DNA of 7,722 nt, taken from positions 1 through 7,722 of the forward strand of contig JAJRTK010000328.1 in assembly GCA_024278345.1 (NCBI GenBank). Direction: 5' to 3'. Below the pieces are notes generated by a model. That model was not told the origin of the DNA. It worked only from the letters and a program-made list of their open reading frames with translations, and ran no database searches. Position 1 is the stretch's first letter; each line of letters begins with the position of its first letter. This stretch comes from a bacterium (GTDB lineage Bacteria; CSSED10-310; JAJRTK01). Shown here piece by piece: positions 1 to 6,175 of the stretch. The position numbers and the translations under genes are program-made.

Positions 1-10
1 CTGGAACCCG

Positions 11-35
11 GCGGAGGCGGCCTCCGGACCTCCGC
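11..35. repeat. GC-rich inverted repeat at left edge
   Basis: GCGGAGG (11-17) is complementary to CCTCCGC (29-35), with a second nested option GGAGG (13-17)/CCTCC (21-25). It lies just outside the structured element at 35-127 and may be part of it. No T tract follows on either strand, so it is not an obvious terminator. Confidence 0.4.
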
Positions 36-127
36 TGGGAGCGCCGCTCCCAGACCCACGCCAGGGAGCGCACTCATTTCCCGTTGCAACTTGCGGGCAA
101 CGGGATCCCTACCCACATTTTTGTGCG
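35..127 (-). repeat. structured intergenic repeat, copy 1
   Basis: This is one of two related copies of an intergenic element (the other is at 6238-6348). On the plus strand it contains a hairpin CTGGGAGC (35-42)/GCTCCCAG (46-53), then CAGGGAGC (62-69), then CCCGTTGC (80-87) paired perfectly to GCAACGGG (97-104), then TCCCTACCCAC and ATTTTTGTGCG. AGGGA (63-67) can also pair with TCCCT (106-110) and so enclose the inner stem. Copy 2 has the same order, similar spacing and the same pairing scheme with different bases in the outer stem. Both copies lie 3' of a minus-strand gene in the same relative orientation (here 51 bases after the stop of the SPFH gene). It may be a 3'-UTR or termination element, or a dispersed non-coding repeat; the sequence alone does not decide. 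Confidence 0.6.
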
Positions 128-141
128 CTGAGCGCTTTTTT
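125..141 (+). terminator. short hairpin followed by six Ts
   Basis: GCGC (125-128), loop TGA, GCGC (132-135) is followed by TTTTTT (136-141) on the plus strand. The layout is that of an intrinsic terminator for transcription entering from the left edge, but the stem is only 4 bp and no plus-strand gene is visible upstream, so support is weak. Confidence 0.25.
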
Positions 142-178
142 GGGGGTGGCCGAAACGATGACCACCTCCCTCTTTCGG

Positions 179-2212
179 TCAATCCTCGAACTTTTCGGGA
201 GACTCTTCTTCGGGGGCAGAGGCGGCCTCCCGGGGCCGCTTTTCCGCCACGGCGGAACCTTCCCCCAGCCGGAAGATGGACCCGGAGCCCGGGAACCCCA
301 TGAGGCCTCCCAGATCCTTGGAGCTCACCAGAAGATGGACCTGGCCGATCTTTTCGGCGATCTCCTTGACATGATCCAGCTCCTTGAGGCGCAAGAGAAC
401 GGGGTTGTTGGCCAAGACCCGGGCGGTATTTGCCAAGGAGCGGGTTGCAGCGGTCTCTTCGCGGCGGGTGATGAGGTTAGCCTCGGCCCGCTGCCGGGCC
501 TCCACCACCTGGTTGAGGATCTGCCTTGTGCGTCCGGGCAGAATGAGGTCTTTGAGGCCCACCTCGTCGATCCGGAGGCCGGTGTCGGAGACCTGTTCCT
601 CCAGGCGCTGCCGAAGCTCCTGTTCGAGCTGGTCCCGTTCGCCTAGAAGATCGTCAAGGCTTCTGGAAGAGACGAAGCGGCGGCTGGCGAGCTGCAGTTT
701 GAGGTATAGGAGCTCGTCGGGATCCTCGAGCTTCCTCTTGCAGAGCAAGGGATCGACCACGCGGTAGACCACGGCAAGATTCAGGCGGAGGCTGACCTTG
801 TCCTTGGTGAGCATTTCCTGGCTGCTCACCTTGAGCACCCGAGGCCGGTTCTCCATGACCTCCACGGCCACCTGCTCCTCCAGGCACCAGAAATAGTGGA
901 TTCCCGGTTCCACGGTGGAGGAGACTCGTCCATTCCGGCGGACGATTCCCACCTGGCCATCCTGGACCTCGGCCACCACGTGGCTTCCCGCGGGAAGCAG
1001 GTTGATCCAGGCTTCTCGGCCGTTCAGCTCGTATTCCCGGGTGTCGATGACCTCTACCTTCAGGCGCATGGCACGGCCGCCGCGGGGCGTGGCACCTTCT
1101 TGCGCCAGCTCCGGGTTCCAGAGGCGGTAGACCCCTTCGGTCAAGACCTTGACAGGGCGTCCTCCGCAGACAACCACGGCGCAGTGGTGGCGCTCCAGGG
1201 AGACCTCCGTGGTCCACTCCGGCACGATGTCCAGAAAGGCCCTTGGCACGACGGGATCGCGGAGCCAGTCGATCTTCCTGCACTGGAGGGTTTCGCCCCG
1301 CGTCCACCAGATGGACTGGCCCGGCGGCAGGACTTCGGGTTTCCTGGAGCGTCCCGGACAGGTGAGGATGCCCACTTCGTTGGCCTCCAGGCTTACCTCG
1401 GCAAGCTCGCTGCTGGGAATCACGGCCTTCTGTGCTCTGGAGAGTGTGTGTGCAGATTTGGTGAGATCGAACCGTTCGGTGCGGACATCATATCCTTCCG
1501 TCACCACCAAATGGCGGCCCGGCCGCGCCAGAAAGGCGCCCGGCAGGCCGTCGAACCAGACCAGGAGTCCTTGGTCGGGGCCAAGCTCCTCTTCCTGGAG
1601 CCGCACACCGGGGAGATCCCGGAGGTTGTAGGGAAAAAATGGCTTGCTTCGAATGGGCCAAACAGCGATCTCTAGCTGGCTCCCGCCTTTCCAGAATCCG
1701 TGCATCCCCGGCGGCAAAAAGCGCTGGTATTTTCCATCTCGAATCAGGAGGCCCACGGATTCCGCGGGGATCACCTTGGCCTCGTAGTCGTCGGGCCGTA
1801 AGAGCTTGAGGAGCTCGGGAGTCAGCGGAGGCAGGGGATCCTTTTCCACATTGAAGACCTCCACCGTCGGCGGGCGATCCAAAGACCAGAGAAGATGCCT
1901 CCCCGGCCGGAGCAATGCCTTGGGAACGCCATCCACGTAGGCGAGAGCCACGTGGCCCGAATCGATCTCCACTTTCCGAACCCAATCCTCGGGAAAGAAC
2001 TGTTCGATATTGGGATCCACGTCTGTCACCACGGGATTCCTGGTATCCCAAAGGCGAGTGATGATCCGGAGATCGGGCCATTTTGGAACGCGACAGAGCC
2101 CCGGCTCCAGCGGTCGGCGGAACTTTTCATTCAAGAAGAGCAATCCCCGCTGGGAACTCTTCACCAAAATGGGCTCATAAAACAGATGCAAGAACCAGAG
2201 AAAAAAACGCAC
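179..2212 (-). CDS. SPFH/band-7 protein with seven N-terminal beta repeats (vault-like)
   Basis: The protein has 677 aa from a GTG start at 2212, chosen because AGGGGA (2219-2224) sits 6 bases upstream; the frame stays open to 2440 but that extension lacks a ribosome site and reads as non-coding. Seven degenerate units of about 65 residues each carry a pattern of hydrophobic strand, turn with G, strand, then L-x-P-G-x-H-x-x-W: LEPGL near 35, LRPGRH near 101, LPPGMH near 166, ARPGRH near 229, LPPGQS near 295, LTEGVY near 357, VEPGIH near 434. The last runs into a band-7/SPFH core (about 455-575, with LRLNLAVVYRVVDP and a charged ELRQRLEEQV helix), then an Ala/Glu/Arg-rich helix and an acidic tail. 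SPFH proteins (stomatin, prohibitin, flotillin) make membrane-associated rings; major vault protein combines many such beta repeats with an SPFH-like shoulder and cap helix. An aromatic N-terminal segment (FFLWFLHLFY) may touch the membrane, but no clear signal peptide or full TM helix is seen. The SPFH call is firm; the vault comparison is inference from architecture. Confidence 0.85.
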   Translation of the reverse strand: MRFFLWFLHLFYEPILVKSSQRGLLFLNEKFRRPLEPGLCRVPKWPDLRIITRLWDTRNPVVTDVDPNIEQFFPEDWVRKVEIDSGHVALAYVDGVPKALLRPGRHLLWSLDRPPTVEVFNVEKDPLPPLTPELLKLLRPDDYEAKVIPAESVGLLIRDGKYQRFLPPGMHGFWKGGSQLEIAVWPIRSKPFFPYNLRDLPGVRLQEEELGPDQGLLVWFDGLPGAFLARPGRHLVVTEGYDVRTERFDLTKSAHTLSRAQKAVIPSSELAEVSLEANEVGILTCPGRSRKPEVLPPGQSIWWTRGETLQCRKIDWLRDPVVPRAFLDIVPEWTTEVSLERHHCAVVVCGGRPVKVLTEGVYRLWNPELAQEGATPRGGRAMRLKVEVIDTREYELNGREAWINLLPAGSHVVAEVQDGQVGIVRRNGRVSSTVEPGIHYFWCLEEQVAVEVMENRPRVLKVSSQEMLTKDKVSLRLNLAVVYRVVDPLLCKRKLEDPDELLYLKLQLASRRFVSSRSLDDLLGERDQLEQELRQRLEEQVSDTGLRIDEVGLKDLILPGRTRQILNQVVEARQRAEANLITRREETAATRSLANTARVLANNPVLLRLKELDHVKEIAEKIGQVHLLVSSKDLGGLMGFPGSGSIFRLGEGSAVAEKRPREAASAPEEESPEKFED

Positions 2213-2218
2213 TCTGCT

Positions 2219-2224
2219 TCCCCT
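2219..2224 (-). promoter_or_regulatory. ribosome binding site fixing the GTG start
   Basis: AGGGGA on the minus strand, six bases before GTG (2212-2210). It is the only good ribosome site near the front of the frame, and it moves the start 76 codons downstream of the first possible ATG at 2440. Confidence 0.7.
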
Positions 2225-2573
2225 TTTTTTGATAAGATTTCCAGTTTCTTGCTCGGCGCCAAGAGCCTGGGATATCCACGCAAAGCGGGACAATGGATCG
2301 ACTGGGAAAGAACACCCACTTTTTCCAAGATGGTTCAGAAGAGGACGAACCGGCTTTCTTCCCGTTGCACCGGCTCCAAGACGGGGGAGGCGCCGGCGAT
2401 CCGGGCAGGAAGCCCTCCCTCTTTGGCAAAGGGCTTGCAAATCCCGGCCCGACAGGGGCTATCCCCGGTGGTGGAGGTCCGGCACACGCTGGTACTCTGG
2501 CGCCCTTGGGGCAGGGACGCCGCCAATCCTCCTCGGTATGGGTGACGGGGTGAAGGCGAACATGACATCAGGT

Positions 2574-2588
2574 CCGGTAGTGAACCGG
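2574..2588 (-). other. hairpin directly 3' of tRNA-Met
   Basis: CCGGT (2574-2578) is complementary to ACCGG (2584-2588) with a 5-base loop, beginning one base beyond the tRNA-Met discriminator in the direction of transcription. No T tract follows. It may be a processing or weak termination signal for the tRNA transcript. On the minus strand the loop region reads TTCACTA, which resembles a T loop but lacks the conserved A58. Confidence 0.35.
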
Positions 2589-2589
2589 G

Positions 2590-2662
2590 AGCTATTTACA
2601 GGAATCGAACCTGCTACACACAGATGATGAGTCTGTTGCTCTACCAAGTGAGCTAAAATAGC
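2590..2662 (-). tRNA. tRNA-Met(CAT), atypical
   Basis: A full cloverleaf can be drawn by hand. The acceptor is GCTATTT (2662-2656)/AAATAGC (2597-2591); the D stem is GCTC/GAGC with GG in the loop; the anticodon stem is ACAGA/TCTGT with loop CTCATCA and anticodon CAT at 2629-2627; the variable loop is GTGTA; the T arm is GCAGG-TTCGATT-CCTGT. CCA is not encoded. Its acceptor is fully paired at position 1, so it is not a normal initiator; it could be elongator Met or, if C34 is modified, an Ile tRNA for AUA. Oddities: pyrimidine C37 where a purine is near-universal, discriminator T73 instead of A, and C15 with A48 in place of the usual G15-C48. It may be a second, degenerate or specialised tRNA rather than the cell's main Met tRNA. 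Confidence 0.8.
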
Positions 2663-2745
2663 GTGTTGCTGAACTTCTAGTTCAGTGCCTTTACCAATTT
2701 GGCCACGCGTCCCACGGACGCGGTGGGAGTCGAACCCACAAACAC
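2663..2745 (-). tRNA. circularly permuted tRNA, Ser(AGA)-like
   Basis: All tRNA arms are present but the 3' half precedes the 5' half. In transcription order: GTGTT-T leader (2745-2740), T arm GTGGG-TTCGACT-CCCAC (2739-2723), acceptor 3' strand CGCGTCC (2722-2716), three bases GTG (2715-2713), acceptor 5' strand GGACGCG (2712-2706), TG, D arm GCC-AAATTGGTAAA-GGC (2703-2687), A26, anticodon arm CTGAA-CTAGAAG-TTCAG (2685-2669), CAACAC (2668-2663), then tRNA-Met begins with no gap. The two acceptor strands pair 7 of 7. The 3-bp GCC/GGC D stem, G73 and a possible long variable arm (AACAC with GTGTT) fit tRNA-Ser. Loop position 34-36 reads AGA, which would read UCU codons but is rare in bacteria; the D-arm sequence also resembles tRNA-Gln. 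Function would need either circularisation or a two-piece molecule held by the acceptor and variable-arm helices. A dead remnant of a tandem duplication is the main alternative. Confidence 0.6.
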
Positions 2746-2753
2746 ATGGTGGA

Positions 2754-2790
2754 GGCTACCCGCCCCCGGGGATTTTGAAGGCTACCCGCC
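2754..2790. repeat. short direct repeat GGCTACCCGCC
   Basis: Two exact 11-base copies at 2754-2764 and 2780-2790, with GGAGGC (2751-2756) and GCCTCC (2788-2793) also forming an inverted pair at the outer ends. It lies in the leader of the permuted tRNA. It may help fold the precursor or be a small slippage duplication. Confidence 0.5.
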
Positions 2791-2872
2791 TCCAAAGGGA
2801 CCCATTCCTCCGGCTTCGAGGCACTCGAAAACTCCAAGGAGAACGAGGCGCGACCGGCGGCGGAACCTGGAG

Positions 2873-2944
2873 CGTGGGAGGCCGGATTCGAACCGGCGAC
2901 CTCCGGAGACAAATCCGGCGGGCTGCCGCTACCCTACTCCGCAC
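2873..2944 (-). tRNA. tRNA-like gene, Thr(TGT)-like, possibly pseudo
   Basis: The T arm GCCGG-TTCGAAT-CCGGC (2897-2881) is canonical, and the D arm GGGT-AGCGGCA-GCCC keeps A14, G18G19 and A21. Two parts are irregular. The acceptor 5' strand is GTGCGGAG (2944-2937) opposite CTCCCAC (2880-2874): all seven pairs form only if one C is bulged. The anticodon arm CCGGA/TCCGG encloses six bases, TTTGTC (2913-2908), or eight if the A-T pair is opened. Reading T33 then TGT gives a Thr anticodon followed by C37 with position 38 missing. CCA is not encoded. An outer inverted repeat CTGGAGC (2867-2873)/GCTCCAG (2950-2956) encloses the gene. It is either a diverged tRNA or a tRNA pseudogene; amino acid identity is uncertain. 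Confidence 0.5.
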
Positions 2945-3206
2945 GTTGCGCTCCAGACCCGGAGACGCCGACACGGCCCTCGCTCCCGAAGCTCGTTCGA
3001 GGGAAAACTCTCTGCGCACCTGTCCGGCGGAAGAACAAGCAACACGAGGATACCACGAACCCATCGACAAGGCATCTCCCGGTTTCACCGCAAGCACTGT
3101 CAGTCAGCGACGGTTTGCGGCAACATATCGACCCCGAATTGGAAGGTTTTGCCGGAGCGAGCTATACCTGTCCCAGAGCATTCGACAACACTTCAAGGAG
3201 AAAACG

Positions 3207-3881
3207 ATGATCGGCGTTGTCTGTGGCCGCGAGATCGAGGCGATTTCCCTCCGACACCACCTGGACAAGCTGGAAAAAACGGTTCGCCGGGGCCGCCCTT
3301 TCTTCGTGGGCGACTTCAGCTTCGAGCAGGTGGCCATCGTTGTCACCGAGCCTGGAAAGACCATGGTTGCGGCCGGGACCCAGCTTCTCATCGACCTCTA
3401 CCAGCCCCGGCTCGTCGTTTCCTACGGCTGTGCGGGGGCTATCGATCCTCACCGCAAGATCGGAGACGTGATCATCGCCGGTGAAGCCATCGAGCACGAT
3501 GTCGATGCCTTTACGGGCGACGTCAAGCGGTGCGGCGCCGATCCCGAACGGTCTAAAAACCTGTGGCAGGCTCTGCGGGATGATGCCGGACTCTCCAGCC
3601 ACGTGGTCCAAGGCATCGTCATTTCCGGTGATGGCGACATCCGGAGCCACGAACGTAAGGGGCGGCTTTGGGAGAGATTCAAGGCCCAGTCCGTGGACTG
3701 GGAAAGCTCCTCCGTGGCCCGAGTCGCCAAACTCTGTTCCGTGCCATGGCTCTCCGTCCGCATCATCTCGGACCTGGCTGAAGAAGACATGCCCAAGGAG
3801 TTCTCGGAAAACGTGGGCCGCGTTCTGGAAGAGCTTGCGCCCAGATTCCTAGGGGCTCTGGCGGAAACGGGCGGCGTGTGA
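3207..3881 (+). CDS. MTA/SAH nucleosidase-family protein (PNP/UDP phosphorylase fold)
   Basis: The protein has 224 aa, close to the size of known MTA/SAH nucleosidases. The ATG at 3207 has AAGGAG six bases upstream; the frame is open back to 2685 but that part crosses the tRNA cluster and is not coding. The family removes adenine from methylthioadenosine or S-adenosylhomocysteine in cytosolic methyl-cycle salvage. Visible family features: E11 at the position of the catalytic Glu12 of the E. coli enzyme, a GCAGAID loop (74-80) followed by KIGDVIIAGEAIEHDVDAF, SGDGDI (140-145), VDWESSSVA (163-171) at the ribose-binding VEME motif with its Glu kept (E166), and ISDLAE (187-192) with D189 at the catalytic Asp197 position. 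Met173 of the family is replaced by Trp165 and the Phe of the purine pocket by Asp144, so the substrate may differ; related enzymes act in futalosine or hopanoid pathways. It is divergent from the tRNA cluster and 213 bases upstream of the kinase gene. Confidence 0.82.
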   Translation: MIGVVCGREIEAISLRHHLDKLEKTVRRGRPFFVGDFSFEQVAIVVTEPGKTMVAAGTQLLIDLYQPRLVVSYGCAGAIDPHRKIGDVIIAGEAIEHDVDAFTGDVKRCGADPERSKNLWQALRDDAGLSSHVVQGIVISGDGDIRSHERKGRLWERFKAQSVDWESSSVARVAKLCSVPWLSVRIISDLAEEDMPKEFSENVGRVLEELAPRFLGALAETGGV

Positions 3882-4094
3882 TCTTCCTTGGCCCCGGAAA
3901 TTTGGTTGTGGCAATCCGGGTGGATTATTCAAGAAACTCCTTTGTTTTCTTCGGGTTGTGTTCATCCCGCGGCTAAGAACCTCATCACGCCGCCGCCACA
4001 ACATCACTTGCCTCCGAGTACCATTCAAGTCTATGAAATGGGTTGACTTCCCAACCTCCTACCGCGACGCAGACGACAGGAAACTCGGAGCCCT

Positions 4095-5156
4095 ATGCCC
4101 GGCCCGCCCCCAAAACAAACGATGGAATCCGGCCCCGACCTCACGGGGATGCTGCTAGAGAACCGGTACAAGGTGCTCACTGCTCTGGGTCACGGCGGGA
4201 TGGGCTCGGTCTACCTGGCTCGGGACAGGAAACTGGGAGACCGGAAGGTTGTCATCAAGATCCCCCACGCCCGGATGCTCAACCGCGTGCAATTCCGCCG
4301 GCGCTTCCAGCAGGAGATCCACAGCCTGGTACGCCTTGAGTATCCCCATGTCGTCCGGATCTACGATATCGGCAATTACTCCGACTACCCCTTCGCGGTC
4401 CTTCAATACCTGGCAGGGGGCAGCCTCAAGAGTCGCCTGGAAACGCGAAGCGGCACCATGCACCCCGAAGAAGTCCTGGAGTGGCTGCCCACCATCGCCC
4501 GCTCTCTCGACTTCATCCACCGCAAAGGCTACATCCACCGGGACGTCAAGCCCGGGAACATCCTGTTCGACTCCGAGGGCCACGTATTCCTTTCGGACTT
4601 CGGCATCGTCAAAATGCCCGAGCACCGGGATCTGGCCCTGACTTATGCCGGCCAAACGCCCGGGGCTCCGGCTTTCATGCCTCCGGAAGTCGTCAATGTC
4701 GCCCCGGCGACTCCTGCTTACGACCAGTATTCCCTGGGGGTCTGTGTCTTTCTGGCATTGGGCGGCAGGTTTCCCCACCAGGCGAACGATACACAGAGCC
4801 TCATGCGGCAGAAAGCCACGCAACTCCCCATCCCGCTCCACATGCTCTCTCCAGAGATTCCCCGCTCCGTGGTGGGAATTGTGGTCCGAGCGCTGGCGGC
4901 GGACCCGGATGAACGGTTTGGCTCCTGCTCCGCCTTCGCAAGGGCGTATCACGAGGAAATCAAGAGCGTAAAACGCCGCAGGAGCGCGGTCCATGGGACG
5001 CATTCCGGTCGGCGCAATCAATGGGCTAAACTTTTGGCTCCTCTGGACCGGCTCTGGACACCTCAATCCCGGATCGCCATCATGCTCTTTCTGGGAATCG
5101 CGGCGCTCCTGATTTCCTGGATCCTATGGAGCCGATCCGCGCCGGCGGGAGGCTAG
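4095..5156 (+). CDS. Ser/Thr protein kinase, C-terminally membrane-anchored
   Basis: A 353-aa Hanks-type kinase that transfers phosphate from ATP to Ser/Thr. All key elements are present: glycine loop GHGGMG (32-37), ATP-anchoring K55 in VIK, alpha-C Glu E74, catalytic loop HRDVKPGN (148-155; D150, N155), DFG (168-170), PPE (196-198) in place of APE, and DQYSLGV in helix F. The catalytic domain is followed by a basic linker (KRRRS near 294) and one hydrophobic helix (about 326-346) leaving about seven residues outside, so there is no PASTA or other external sensor domain. ATG 4095 has GGAG four bases upstream; the in-frame ATG at 4122 has no ribosome site. The next gene begins 39 bases downstream and also encodes a tail-anchored protein, so the two are probably co-transcribed and work at the same membrane face. 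The kinase activity is well supported; the substrate is unknown. Confidence 0.93.
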   Translation: MPGPPPKQTMESGPDLTGMLLENRYKVLTALGHGGMGSVYLARDRKLGDRKVVIKIPHARMLNRVQFRRRFQQEIHSLVRLEYPHVVRIYDIGNYSDYPFAVLQYLAGGSLKSRLETRSGTMHPEEVLEWLPTIARSLDFIHRKGYIHRDVKPGNILFDSEGHVFLSDFGIVKMPEHRDLALTYAGQTPGAPAFMPPEVVNVAPATPAYDQYSLGVCVFLALGGRFPHQANDTQSLMRQKATQLPIPLHMLSPEIPRSVVGIVVRALAADPDERFGSCSAFARAYHEEIKSVKRRRSAVHGTHSGRRNQWAKLLAPLDRLWTPQSRIAIMLFLGIAALLISWILWSRSAPAGG

Positions 5157-5195
5157 ATTTTCCGTGTATTTTCTCGAAGAATAGAAGGTATTTTC

Positions 5196-6080
5196 ATGAA
5201 AGTCACCGGCCACGTGGTGGATGCCCAAGACGGCAAGCCTGTCAAAGGGGCTTTGGTGCGTCTATTCGATCACCAGAGCGCGCTTCTCGAGACCCAGAGC
5301 AATTCGGACGGAGAGTTTACACTCCACCTCGATCTGGATAGCCGACCCGAGCTCCTGGGACGACCCGCGCAGGTCAAGGCGAGCCTCGACGGCTATGGCC
5401 CGGCCCATCATGACTTGGACATCCAACAGGCGACTCACGATCTTCGCTTCGAGATCCAGTCGTCTCCCGAGCCTCTGGAAGTCCTCATCAACCGCCTCGA
5501 CGGATCCCCTCTGGAAGCGGCGGCCGTCCATCTGGCCACCGGCGGCAAGGTCTGGGACGAAGCGGTGACCGACCACCAGGGTATCGCCCGTTTTACCGTG
5601 CCGCCGGAGAGACTGAACCAACAGCCGCTCCTCAAAGTCAGTAAACAGGGCTGGTATGCGGTGGAGCGGCTAGTGTTTCTCAAACGAAATATGCCTCCCA
5701 TGCAGGTCACTCTCGAACCATCCGACACGGAGAAAGTGCCTCTTGGCGGGCGGGTGCTGGACGATGAAGGCAACCCGGTGGAGGGCGCCTGGGTGCGGCT
5801 GGAGATCCCGAGCCAGGAAGCTATCGGCCTGGTGACCGACGCCCACGGCCGATGGGACGTGGTTCTGGGAAAGGACACCTACGGCGGCGAAGCCCTGCTC
5901 AGCGCCACCCATCCGGATTTTCATCCCATGGCCGGAGTCAAGCTGCCCCTTGCTCCCAACGCCATGCACGTTCTTCCCCTGGAACCTCTGGTGGCGACCT
6001 CACCTAGGGCGTACCGCTGGCTGTGGATCCTGGCCGCCGTTGCCATGGCCATTGGCATTGCCAGATGGATGTTGTCGTGA
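5196..6080 (+). CDS. three-repeat CarboxypepD_reg-like protein with C-terminal TM anchor
   Basis: A 294-aa protein built of three prealbumin-like beta-sandwich units. Unit 1 (about 2-90) opens VTGHVVDAQDGKPVKGALVRL and has SDGEFTL; unit 2 (about 92-177) has LDGSPLEAAAVHL and TDHQGIARFTV; unit 3 (about 180-265) has GGRVLDDEGNPVEGAWVRL and TDAHGRWDVVL. The recurring G-x-V-x-D-x-x-G-x-P-V-x-G-A-x-V and D-x-x-G motifs mark the carboxypeptidase-regulatory-like family, usually binding or structural. One hydrophobic helix (about 272-292) ends the protein. There is no signal peptide, unlike most exported proteins with this fold, so the units probably face the cytoplasm. GAAGG about seven bases before the ATG supports the start. 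It follows the kinase gene by 39 bases with the same tail-anchored plan, so it is a candidate partner or substrate of that kinase. The function is otherwise unknown. Confidence 0.85.
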   Translation: MKVTGHVVDAQDGKPVKGALVRLFDHQSALLETQSNSDGEFTLHLDLDSRPELLGRPAQVKASLDGYGPAHHDLDIQQATHDLRFEIQSSPEPLEVLINRLDGSPLEAAAVHLATGGKVWDEAVTDHQGIARFTVPPERLNQQPLLKVSKQGWYAVERLVFLKRNMPPMQVTLEPSDTEKVPLGGRVLDDEGNPVEGAWVRLEIPSQEAIGLVTDAHGRWDVVLGKDTYGGEALLSATHPDFHPMAGVKLPLAPNAMHVLPLEPLVATSPRAYRWLWILAAVAMAIGIARWMLS

Positions 6081-6175
6081 GCGACGCCGGAACGTCAAGC
6101 TTCCCCTTCAGAGCGCTCCACGGCCATCCGCGGAAGGCGGGACATTTCATGGATTATGGAATTACAGGCGTCCGG

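Larger units (their letters stand above)
2213..2589. other. 377-base spacer without a convincing gene
   Basis: Between the SPFH start and the tRNA cluster. Open frames cross it on both strands but have no ribosome sites, are rich in Pro, Arg, Gly and Ser, and overlap each other, so I read none as a gene. It should carry the SPFH promoter; a poor candidate on the minus strand is TTGGCG, 17 bases, AATCTT near 2235-2265. It also holds the hairpin at 2574-2588. Confidence 0.5.

Noticed and set aside
1-78. Minus-strand frame starting MSALPGVG running off the left edge
   Set aside because: It is formed by the palindromic GC-rich repeat and has no ribosome site; Pro/Arg/Gly-rich.
2213-2440. In-frame 76-codon N-terminal extension of the SPFH protein
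   Set aside because: No ribosome site at the upstream ATG and Arg/Pro-rich non-coding character; a good site precedes the GTG at 2212.
2669-2685. Plus-strand anticodon arm with TCT (Arg) in the same stem
   Set aside because: The T loop (TTCGACT) and D arm are canonical only on the minus strand, so the minus reading with AGA is preferred.
2590-2712. A class II tRNA interrupted by insertion of tRNA-Met in its variable arm
   Set aside because: The sequence beyond tRNA-Met has no acceptor strand matching GGACGCG; the perfect match lies on the other side, before the 5' half.
2746-2815. A normal 5' half for the T arm at 2723-2739, starting at GGAGGCG
   Set aside because: It gives one acceptor mismatch and no acceptable D or anticodon arm, whereas GGACGCG at 2712-2706 pairs 7 of 7.
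2685-3206. In-frame N-terminal extension of the nucleosidase
   Set aside because: It crosses the tRNA cluster on the opposite strand, while ATG 3207 has a strong AAGGAG site and begins the family's conserved N-terminus.
3882-4094. Promoter of the kinase at TTGACT (4043-4048)
   Set aside because: No acceptable -10 box lies 16-18 bases downstream (GACGCA).
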